Positions 25,495-32,011 of a DNA stretch of 35,425 bases are shown here, piece after piece; position 1 is the stretch's first letter, and each line of letters starts with the position of its first letter. Made by a program: the position numbers and the translations under genes. The notes under the pieces were generated by a model. The model was not told the DNA's origin and did no database searches. It worked only from the letters and a program-made list of their open reading frames with translations. The stretch lies in assembly GCA_016937975.1 (NCBI GenBank), contig JAFGVN010000144.1, positions 1-35,425 on the forward strand. Reading direction: 5' to 3'. The DNA is from Clostridia bacterium (GTDB lineage Bacteria > Bacillota > Clostridia > Peptostreptococcales > Acidaminobacteraceae).

Positions 25495-27441
25495 ATGGAG
25501 AAATATTACATCACAACGGCGATCGCTTACACATCTCGGATTCCTCATATTGGGAATGTGTATGAAGCGATTATGACAGATGCAATAGCACGTTATAAAA
25601 GAAAACAAGGTTATGACGTTTACTTTTTAACAGGAACAGATGAGCATGGCCAAAAAATTCAAGATCAAGCGATTGCTGAAGGTATTACACCACAGGCACA
25701 TGTAGATCACATTGCAGGAGAAATCAGAAAAATATGGGATGATATGAATGTATCCTATGACCAATTTATCAGAACCACTGATCCTGAGCACAAGAAGACT
25801 GTACAGAAAATTTTTAAAAGATTGTATGATAAAGGCGATATTTATAAAGGTGCATATGAAGGTTCTTATTGTAAACCCTGTGAATCATTTTGGACTGATA
25901 CGCAGTTAAATGATGGTAAGTGTCCGGATTGTGGTGGTCCAGTTGAACAAGCTAAAGAAGAAGCATATTTCTTAAAATTATCAAATTATGCAGATCGTTT
26001 AGTAGAACATTATGAATCACATCCTGAGTTCATCTCGCCAGAATCTAGAAAGAGAGAGATGATTAACAACTTCATTAAACCTGGTTTACAAGATCTTTGT
26101 GTTTCAAGAACATCTTTTGACTGGGGTATTCCAGTTGAATTTGATCCAGGTCATGTGGTTTATGTTTGGATTGATGCCTTAAGTAATTATATTTCTGCCA
26201 TTGGTTATGATATAGATGGTAATCATAGCGATTTGTTTAAGAAGTACTGGCCTGCAGATGTTCATGTGATTGGTAAAGATATCGTTAGATTCCATACAAT
26301 CTATTGGCCGATTATATTAATGGCATTAGATGTGGAATTACCAAAAAAAGTATTAGGACATCCTTGGTTGTTAACAGGTACGGATAAAATGAGTAAGTCT
26401 AAAGGGAATGTGGTTTATGCTCATGACTTAGTTGAATTCTTTGGTTTAGATGCTGTAAGATACTATGTGTTAAGGGAAATGCCATATGCTCAAGATGGTT
26501 CCTTTACTTATGATATGATGATTTCTAGAGTAAATACAGATCTTGCAAATGTTCTAGGTAACTTAGTAAATAGAACAGTAGCAATGGTAAATAAGTACTT
26601 TGATGGCGTGATTCAAAATCCTGGTGTGGTTTTAAATGAAGAAGATAATCTTTTAGATCAAGATTTGATTTCGATTGCATTAAACACTGTAAATGAAGTC
26701 ACTGCAAAAATGAATGAATATAAAATTGCAGATGCCTTAGAAACATTATGGATATTATTAAGAAGAAGTAATAAATATATTGATGAAACTTATCCTTGGG
26801 TTCTTGCAAAAGAAGAAGATAAACAAGGTAGATTAGGTACAGTATTGTACAATTTGCTTGAAACCATTAGAATTGCTTCAGTCCTCTTAGAATCTTTCAT
26901 ACCGGATACGGCTAAAAAGATTCAGGAACAAATTAATGCAGTTCATGTAGACTTTGCTTCTGTTCAATCATTTGACGGTACAGTTGCAGGTTCGAAAGTA
27001 AACCAAGGCGAACCGTTATTTGCCCGTCTAGATGAGGAGAAAAAGCTTGCAGAAATTGCTGCTGCAATAGATGCCAAATATCCAAAAACTGAAGTTCCAA
27101 AAGAAGAAGAAATTGTTTTCAAACCAGAAATTACCTTTGAGGACTTTGAAAAGTTAGATTTTAAAGTTGCAGAAATTATTAAGGTTGAAAAACATAAAAA
27201 GGCAGATCGCCTATTGGTGTTACAACTCAAGGTTGGTAATACAACTAGACAAGTTGTATCAGGTATAGCGGGACACTATAATCCAGATGAGTTAATTGGT
27301 GAAAAAGTAATTTTAGTAGCAAACTTAAAACCTGTAAAACTTAGAGGTGAAACATCAGAAGGCATGATTTTGGCTGCAACCTCAGGAAAAGATCTTAAAT
27401 TAGTATCAGTTGATATGCCGTCAGGAAGTACAGTTAGCTAG
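25495..27441 (+). CDS. metG: Methionyl-tRNA synthetase
   Basis: A class I synthetase of 648 residues that charges tRNA-Met. The HIGH-type motif is HIGN (18-21). A zinc-binding insert contains CKPCESFW and CPDC, and the KMSKS motif is at 298-302. An anticodon domain precedes a C-terminal EMAP/Trbp111-like tRNA-binding domain (about 540-648, with DFKVAEIIKVEKHKKADRLL and ETSEGMILAA). ATG 25495 follows GAAGGAGG at the right distance; TTG 25480 lies before that site. It is controlled by the Met T-box and is followed by tatD at 9 bases. Confidence 0.97.
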   Translation: MEKYYITTAIAYTSRIPHIGNVYEAIMTDAIARYKRKQGYDVYFLTGTDEHGQKIQDQAIAEGITPQAHVDHIAGEIRKIWDDMNVSYDQFIRTTDPEHKKTVQKIFKRLYDKGDIYKGAYEGSYCKPCESFWTDTQLNDGKCPDCGGPVEQAKEEAYFLKLSNYADRLVEHYESHPEFISPESRKREMINNFIKPGLQDLCVSRTSFDWGIPVEFDPGHVVYVWIDALSNYISAIGYDIDGNHSDLFKKYWPADVHVIGKDIVRFHTIYWPIILMALDVELPKKVLGHPWLLTGTDKMSKSKGNVVYAHDLVEFFGLDAVRYYVLREMPYAQDGSFTYDMMISRVNTDLANVLGNLVNRTVAMVNKYFDGVIQNPGVVLNEEDNLLDQDLISIALNTVNEVTAKMNEYKIADALETLWILLRRSNKYIDETYPWVLAKEEDKQGRLGTVLYNLLETIRIASVLLESFIPDTAKKIQEQINAVHVDFASVQSFDGTVAGSKVNQGEPLFARLDEEKKLAEIAAAIDAKYPKTEVPKEEEIVFKPEITFEDFEKLDFKVAEIIKVEKHKKADRLLVLQLKVGNTTRQVVSGIAGHYNPDELIGEKVILVANLKPVKLRGETSEGMILAATSGKDLKLVSVDMPSGSTVS

Positions 27442-27450
27442 GAGGAATTC

Positions 27451-28215
27451 ATGTTATTTGATTCACATGCTCACTTAGATGCAAATCAGTTTAAAAATGA
27501 TTTGAACGAAGTCATAAAAAGAGCTCAAGATGAAGGTGTGGAATTGATAATGAATCCAGGTGCTGATTATGAAAGTTCAATGAATGCAGTTAAGCTTGCT
27601 GAAACATATGATTTTATTTATGCTGCTGTAGGTGTTCATCCCCATGATGCAAGTTCACTGGATGATATGATGCTTACCCTTTTAAAGAAGATGGCAAAAC
27701 ATCCGAAAGTTAAGGCAATTGGTGAAATTGGATTGGATTATCACTATGATTATTCACCAAGGGAAACACAGCGTTATTGGTTTCGAAAGCAATTGCAATT
27801 AGCAAAAGCGTTGAATTTACCAGTTATAATTCATGATCGTGAAGCCAACCAAGATGTATTCAATATTCTTAAAGAAGAAAATGCCTTTGAAACAGGTGTG
27901 TTACTACATTGTTATTCTGGAAGTGCAGAACTTGCAAGGCAATATGTTAATTTAGGAGCTTATATTTCAATTGCTGGCCCTGTAACATATAAAAATGCCA
28001 GAAAAACAGTTGAAGTTGTTGAGATGATTCCATTGGAAAAATTATTAATTGAGACGGATTCACCTTATTTATCACCTCATCCCATGCGAGGAAAAAGAAA
28101 CGAATCGTCATATGTTAAATATGTTGCAGAAAAAATTGCAGAAATTAAAAGCCTTTCCTATGAAGAGGTTTGTCGTGTGACCTTTGAGAATGCAAAAAAA
28201 TATTTTAAGATTTAA
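27451..28215 (+). CDS. tatD: TatD-family metal-dependent DNase
   Basis: A TIM-barrel metallo-hydrolase of 254 residues. The HxH metal motif is SHAHLD (His6, His8). Then come GVHPHDA, the GEIGLDYHYD segment with its metal-binding Glu, IHDREA, HCYSG and ETDSPYLSPHPMRG. It matches the YabD/YcfH type found between metG and yabE in Bacillus and Clostridia. 3'-5' exonuclease activity is known for the family. AGGAGG lies before ATG 27451. Confidence 0.95.
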   Translation: MLFDSHAHLDANQFKNDLNEVIKRAQDEGVELIMNPGADYESSMNAVKLAETYDFIYAAVGVHPHDASSLDDMMLTLLKKMAKHPKVKAIGEIGLDYHYDYSPRETQRYWFRKQLQLAKALNLPVIIHDREANQDVFNILKEENAFETGVLLHCYSGSAELARQYVNLGAYISIAGPVTYKNARKTVEVVEMIPLEKLLIETDSPYLSPHPMRGKRNESSYVKYVAEKIAEIKSLSYEEVCRVTFENAKKYFKI

Positions 28216-28220
28216 ATTTT

Positions 28221-28257
28221 TATATACTGTTTGAACTTCTTGTTCAAACAGTATATA
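28221..28257. terminator. tatD terminator, long hairpin
   Basis: TATATACTGTTTGAAC and its exact reverse complement form a 16-bp stem with a 5-base loop, in AT-rich flanks with T's before and A/T after. It separates tatD from yabE. Confidence 0.75.
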
Positions 28258-28309
28258 TTATTAAGTAGTGGTTTTTGAAATTAAACGGCTAAGATAGGAG
28301 GATGCCAAG

Positions 28310-29374
28310 ATGAAGAAGTTTAAAATTTCATTATTTTACATTGTGATCATTGCGGCTTTTACGATCTCGTCAATTGCCCTAGTATATTATCGGGAAACTC
28401 GTATTAAAAATATTACAATTTCAGATTTAGATAAAACCTATGAAATTAAAACTTATGATCTTACAGTTGAAGAGGCTTTAGAAGCTTGCAGTATTATTTT
28501 GTCAGAGTATGATGAAGTGATACCTACTTTGGAAACTAAAATAGAAACAGGTATGAATATTCAAATTAACCGTTCTTATGGGATAACCATTCATGATGGT
28601 TTAGAAAAGAAAGAAATTTATACCACCCATTATACTGTAAGAGAAGTACTGGAGGAACAAAATATAGAACTTGGAGCACTTGATGTTGTTCAACCTTTTG
28701 TTGATGGTAAAATCTCACCAGGTGAAAATATTTCTATAACCCGGGTAAGAGATGAATTTGTTAGTGAATCTTACCAAATTCCATATTTAACAGAAATTAA
28801 TTTAGTGAACAACCTTGATGATACAGAAACTATTGTTATTCAGGATGGAGAGTTAGGAGTAAAATCTGTAAATTACAGATTACGTTATGAAAATGATGAA
28901 TTGATTTCAAGAAATATAATCAATGAAGTTGTAGTAAAAGATCCCGTTAATGAAATTAAGAACAAGGGAACTGAAGACTTATTTGTTACCAGTAGGGGTG
29001 TTCCATTTAGATACTCTAAAGTGATTGTGTGTCAATCAACAGCATATGACTTGTCTTATGCAAGTTGTGGGAAATATCCTGGAGAGCCTGGTTATGGAAT
29101 TACTTATTTAGGCACTCAAGCCAGGCCGGGTGTTATTGCAGTTGACCCAAGTGTTATTCCTCTAGGATCTAATGTTTATGTAGAATCTATGGGCAGTGGC
29201 GCTGATTATGGCTTTGCTGTAGCAGAAGATACAGGGAGTGCTATAAAAGGTAATAAAGTTGATTTGTTTATTAGCAGTCATACAGCTGCCATGCGATACG
29301 GTCGTAGAAATGTAAGAATTTATATCTTAGAAGATGATGTTGAAAGTGAATATATTAAAGGATTTGGTTATTGA
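28310..29374 (+). CDS. yabE: YabE-like cell-wall protein (DUF348, G5, 3D domains)
   Basis: A secreted or anchored 354-residue protein, probably a peptidoglycan hydrolase. Membrane segment 7-26 serves as signal anchor. Two DUF348 repeats (about 37-88 and 92-143), a G5 domain (about 150-222) and a C-terminal 3D domain (about 245-345) follow. The 3D domain keeps its three Asp: AVDPSVIPLG, AEDTGSAIKG and KVDLF. 3D domains share the fold of lytic transglycosylases such as MltA. The gene order tatD-yabE-rnmV-rsmA is that of B. subtilis. TAGGAGG lies before ATG 28310. Two Cys near the 3D start may form a disulfide. Confidence 0.93.
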   Translation: MKKFKISLFYIVIIAAFTISSIALVYYRETRIKNITISDLDKTYEIKTYDLTVEEALEACSIILSEYDEVIPTLETKIETGMNIQINRSYGITIHDGLEKKEIYTTHYTVREVLEEQNIELGALDVVQPFVDGKISPGENISITRVRDEFVSESYQIPYLTEINLVNNLDDTETIVIQDGELGVKSVNYRLRYENDELISRNIINEVVVKDPVNEIKNKGTEDLFVTSRGVPFRYSKVIVCQSTAYDLSYASCGKYPGEPGYGITYLGTQARPGVIAVDPSVIPLGSNVYVESMGSGADYGFAVAEDTGSAIKGNKVDLFISSHTAAMRYGRRNVRIYILEDDVESEYIKGFGY

Positions 29375-29913
29375 TGAAAATCAAAGAGGTAATTGTTGTG
29401 GAAGGGCGAGATGATGAAACGGCAGTTAAACAAGCAGTTGAAGCTGAAATTATCATTACCCATGGTTTTGGTATTAAAGAAAGTACCTTTCAACTTATAA
29501 AGAAAGCTCAAGGATCAGTTGGTGTAATCGTATTAACTGATCCGGATTATGCAGGAGAACAAATCCGTAAAAGAATTAGTGATCGCGTACCAGGTGTGAA
29601 GCACGCCTTTATTCCTAGAGCTTTGGCGACAAAAGATGATGATATTGGCATTGAAAATGCTAAGCCAGATGCAATTATTGATGCATTGAATAAGGCTCAT
29701 GTTGTATTAAAGGATTATCCTGAAATCTTTACGAAAAAAGATTTATTATACCATGATTTAATTATTAGTGAATTTGCTGTACAACGTAGAGATGAAATGG
29801 GAAAATTGTTAGGTATTGGATATGGCAATGCAAAGACATTTTTAAAACGTTTAAATAGTTATGGTATTACAAGAGAGGAATTTGAAGCGGCAGCTTCAAA
29901 GTTAGGAGAATAA
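29374..29913 (+). CDS. rnmV: Ribonuclease M5
   Basis: A Toprim-domain nuclease that matures 5S rRNA, 179 residues. The Toprim motifs are VVEGRDDETAV (catalytic Glu10) and LTDPDYAGEQIR (DxD-type). The C-terminal half contains the GIGYGNAKTFLKRLNSYGI helices typical of M5. The ATG shares its first base with the yabE stop (TGATG), so it is translationally coupled. rsmA follows without a gap. Confidence 0.95.
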   Translation: MKIKEVIVVEGRDDETAVKQAVEAEIIITHGFGIKESTFQLIKKAQGSVGVIVLTDPDYAGEQIRKRISDRVPGVKHAFIPRALATKDDDIGIENAKPDAIIDALNKAHVVLKDYPEIFTKKDLLYHDLIISEFAVQRRDEMGKLLGIGYGNAKTFLKRLNSYGITREEFEAAASKLGE

Positions 29914-30780
29914 ATGATAGGAAAATTAACTTCACCTAGTACAATTAAATATATCATGGCAAAGTATGATTTTAAATTTTCTATAGGACTAGGTCAGAAT
30001 TTTTTAATCAATGAGCAAGTTGTTCAGTCTATTGTGAATGGTGCAGAAATATCTGAAGAGGATTATATTCTAGAAGTTGGTCCAGGTATCGGTGTTATGA
30101 CATATGAAATGGCAAGCAGAGCAAAACAAGTTGTAGCTGTTGAAATTGATAGTTTCCTTTTACCTGTTTTGGAAGAAACTTTAGCTTCATTTGATAATGT
30201 AAAGGTGATTAATAATGATATTTTAAAAATTGATTTGGAATCTATTATTTCAGAGGAATTTAATAATCACCCGCCAAAAGTTGTAGCAAATTTACCTTAT
30301 TACATTACGACGCCAATTGTCATGAAATTATTGGAAGATGAATTGCCAATTAGTGATATTGTAGTAATGGTGCAAAAAGAAGTTGCAGATAGAATGATGG
30401 CTGGTCCAAACACAAAAGCATATGGTGCTTTATCTGTAGCAGTACAGTATTATTCCGATCCTGAAATCATTACTGTGGTACCAAAATCTTCATTTATGCC
30501 ACAGCCTAATGTTTCATCTTCAGTTATTAGACTTAAGATAAGACCTTCATCTGTTGATTTGATTTCAAAAGATATATTCTTTAAGACCGTTAAGGATGCT
30601 TTTAGTAAAAGAAGAAAAACTTTGTTAAATGCATTATCTTCAGGTATTATGCAAATATCGAAAGACAATTTAAAGACTATATTTGATGAAACTGGTATCG
30701 ATCCAGGTAGAAGAGGTGAAACGCTTTCCATAGAAGAATTTGCATTATTATCTAATGCAATAGCAAAGCGAAGTCGTTAG
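29914..30780 (+). CDS. rsmA: 16S rRNA A1518/A1519 dimethyltransferase
   Basis: The KsgA/RsmA enzyme that dimethylates two adenines at the 3' end of 16S rRNA, 288 residues. SAM motifs: GQNFL, EVGPGIGVMTYEM and VEID. The catalytic NLPYYITTP follows, then a C-terminal domain with FSKRRKTLLNAL. TTAGGAG inside the rnmV end serves ATG 29914. The 3' end overlaps the convergent recU by 4 bases. Confidence 0.96.
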   Translation: MIGKLTSPSTIKYIMAKYDFKFSIGLGQNFLINEQVVQSIVNGAEISEEDYILEVGPGIGVMTYEMASRAKQVVAVEIDSFLLPVLEETLASFDNVKVINNDILKIDLESIISEEFNNHPPKVVANLPYYITTPIVMKLLEDELPISDIVVMVQKEVADRMMAGPNTKAYGALSVAVQYYSDPEIITVVPKSSFMPQPNVSSSVIRLKIRPSSVDLISKDIFFKTVKDAFSKRRKTLLNALSSGIMQISKDNLKTIFDETGIDPGRRGETLSIEEFALLSNAIAKRSR

Positions 30781-30789
30781 ACTTCGCTT
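30766..30789. terminator. Bidirectional terminator shared by rsmA and recU
   Basis: AAGCGAAGTC, loop GTTA, GACTTCGCTT: a perfect 10-bp stem. It contains the stop codons of both convergent genes, so it can end transcripts from both sides. Confidence 0.8.
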
Positions 30790-31325
30790 ATTTTGTCTGT
30801 GTTTTTATATTCTACATAGACATTTAGGATTTTTAAATAATTTAAAATACCATTATTATTGTAAGGAATTTCAAAATCAGGATTGAGCTCCGCTAAAGGG
30901 ATGGATTTTCTGCCGCCTGCCTTAGCCAAATCATAATACCTCTGAATGACTTCATAGGGAATAAGATGGTAAATATCTTCTTTTTTAAAATGAACGATGA
31001 TAAATGCTAGACCACCATGAAATGTAATATCTTTCATATATTCAATTTGGTGTTCATGTATATTCTTAAAGGGCAAATGATTCAACGCTGTTTCTTTGGC
31101 ATCAAAAATGATGCTTGCGCCTTGAACAAAACCAATAAAATCGACAGTGGATTTCTTTTCATAAAAGGCTTTGTTTATCATACCGTCTTTACCTTGTTCA
31201 ATAATTTTGATGGGAATTGGAATTTTGTCAACTCTTGCTAAATTTCTTTTCTGATAAAATTCGTTTGTAAATACAATTAATTCTTCTAATGCAGAGCCTC
31301 GAACGCCGCGACTTTTCCAAGACAT
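30777..31325 (-). CDS. recU: RecU-family Holliday junction resolvase
   Basis: A 182-residue member of the RecU family, which cuts Holliday junctions in Firmicutes. The catalytic core is STVDFIG (Asp62), then FDAKET 13 residues later, and the NIHEHQIEYM and GGLAFIIVHF motifs follow. At the position of the B. subtilis catalytic Glu (FEAKET) this protein has Asp75, a conservative but unusual change. AGGAGG (complement of 31332-31337) sets the start at 31325. It is the only minus-strand gene in the window and is divergent from the selenoprotein gene. Confidence 0.88.
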   Translation of the reverse strand: MSWKSRGVRGSALEELIVFTNEFYQKRNLARVDKIPIPIKIIEQGKDGMINKAFYEKKSTVDFIGFVQGASIIFDAKETALNHLPFKNIHEHQIEYMKDITFHGGLAFIIVHFKKEDIYHLIPYEVIQRYYDLAKAGGRKSIPLAELNPDFEIPYNNNGILNYLKILNVYVEYKNTDKISEV

Positions 31326-31336
31326 GGATGTCCTCC

Positions 31337-31345
31337 TGTGGATAA
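31337..31345 (-). promoter_or_regulatory. DnaA box in the recU leader
   Basis: TGTGGATAA is the complement of the perfect DnaA box TTATCCACA. It touches the recU ribosome binding site. Confidence 0.8.
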
Positions 31346-31362
31346 AAATATTCTATAATCGT

Positions 31363-31391
31363 ATTATACTTTAAAAAACATTGAATTTCTA
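31363..31391 (-). promoter_or_regulatory. recU promoter
   Basis: On the minus strand, TATAAT (complement of 31363-31368) has a 17-bp spacer to TAGAAA (31386-31391), a 4/6 match to -35. DnaA boxes lie on both sides. Confidence 0.55.
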
Positions 31392-31411
31392 GGCTGTAGA
31401 AGGATTATTAG

Positions 31412-31420
31412 TTATCCACA
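31412..31420 (+). promoter_or_regulatory. DnaA box between recU and the HesB selenoprotein gene
   Basis: TTATCCACA, a perfect DnaA box, about 20 bp upstream of the recU -35. Confidence 0.8.
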
Positions 31421-31436
31421 AAACCTGTGTGCAAAT

Positions 31437-31445
31437 TGTGCATAA
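31437..31445 (-). promoter_or_regulatory. DnaA box variant TTATGCACA
   Basis: TGTGCATAA is the complement of TTATGCACA, which fits the DnaA consensus TTATNCACA. An A-rich stretch (31442-31462) follows. It is the third box within 110 bp. Confidence 0.65.
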
Positions 31446-31463
31446 AAAAAAATCAAAAAAATG

Positions 31464-31492
31464 TTGACATCGGAGGCAGATTTTTGTAATAT
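31464..31492 (+). promoter_or_regulatory. Promoter of the HesB-like selenoprotein gene
   Basis: A perfect TTGACA (31464-31469), a 17-bp spacer and TAATAT (31487-31492). The predicted start is near 31499, where the C-run/G-run operator begins. Confidence 0.8.
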
Positions 31493-31498
31493 AAAGAC

Positions 31499-31517
31499 AC
31501 CCCCCTACCAGGAGGGT
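31499..31517. promoter_or_regulatory. CstR/CsoR-type operator, site A
   Basis: A C-run/G-run inverted repeat, ACCCCCCTACCAGGAGGGT, lies at the predicted transcription start of the HesB gene. CsoR/CstR-family repressors bind such C-tract/G-tract repeats, and a gene of this family lies 3.5 kb downstream. Confidence 0.6.
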
Positions 31518-31534
31518 TTTGAGGAGGCGTATAT

Positions 31535-31825
31535 ATGAAATTAAGAGTATCAGAAGAGGCATTAAAAGAGCTGATTGAAAGATACCCAAATCCAGATAAA
31601 GCATTTAGAGTAATGATTAATGGCTTTGGTTGAGGTGGTCCAGTATTTGGTCTTGTTCTGGATGAACAAGTAGATGATGATTACCTAGAAGAAAAGCAAG
31701 GTTACAAATTCGTTGTAAGTGAAGACATTATAGATAGTTTTGGATCATTCCAAATTGACTTTATCTCAAACTTCTTCAGAAAAGGATTTGTTGTAACAAG
31801 TGAATATGGTTCAGGATCATGTTAA
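31535..31825 (+). CDS. HesB/IscA-like selenoprotein (Sec at codon 33)
   Basis: A 96-residue HesB-like protein with an in-frame TGA at 31631-31633, read here as selenocysteine 33: VMINGFG-Sec-GGPVFGLVLDEQ. The frame is open on both sides of the TGA and the protein ends YGSGSC, so a further Cys is available. HesB-like selenoproteins with Sec at this place are known from Sec-using Clostridia. A stop at this codon would leave a useless 32-residue piece. GAGGAGG lies before ATG 31535. It has its own promoter and terminator, and shares an operator type with the next gene. A role in Fe-S, persulfide or selenium handling is inferred from family and neighbours. Confidence 0.9.
31652..31670 (+). promoter_or_regulatory. 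Candidate bacterial SECIS hairpin in the HesB gene
   Basis: CTTGTTC, loop TGGAT, GAACAAG: a perfect 7-bp stem starting 18 bases after the TGA, with the loop 26 bases from it. A small apical loop with G in its first two bases and this spacing fit the known bacterial SECIS pattern for SelB. Confidence 0.8.
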
Positions 31826-31851
31826 TACACAGTTCGCTGTGTATTTTTTTT
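31824..31851 (+). terminator. Terminator of the HesB-like selenoprotein gene
   Basis: AATACACAG, TTCG tetraloop, CTGTGTATT, then T's. It starts inside the stop codon. Confidence 0.93.
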
Positions 31852-31938
31852 ATTCTGTATCGAAAAGAATGGGTAATCATTTAATGATTGGGGTAGAAAT
31901 ATTTTAGGTAAATTTTTAACAAATATTTTGTGAAATGT

Positions 31939-31967
31939 TTGACATTGTTTATGAAACAGTGTATCAT
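31939..31967 (+). promoter_or_regulatory. Promoter of the CoADR-fusion operon
   Basis: A perfect TTGACA (31939-31944), a 17-bp spacer and TATCAT (31962-31967). The start is near 31974. Further upstream, AATCATT-T-AATGATT (31875-31889) is an inverted repeat flanked by GGGTA and GGGGTA. Confidence 0.82.
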
Positions 31968-31978
31968 GTTAATAAAAA

Positions 31979-31995
31979 ACCCCTTTGCTAGGGGT
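31979..31995. promoter_or_regulatory. CstR/CsoR-type operator, site B
   Basis: ACCCC-N7-GGGGT, a perfect 5-bp-arm repeat directly downstream of the predicted start. It has the same place relative to the promoter as site A of the HesB gene. Confidence 0.68.
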
Positions 31996-32011
31996 ACGGG
32001 AGGACGAATAA

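Noticed and set aside
31535-31825. Reading the HesB-like gene as a pseudogene broken by a nonsense mutation
   Set aside because: The TGA lies exactly at the redox residue position, both sides are conserved and in frame, promoter and terminator are intact, a SECIS-like hairpin follows, and a second gene nearby shows the same pattern.
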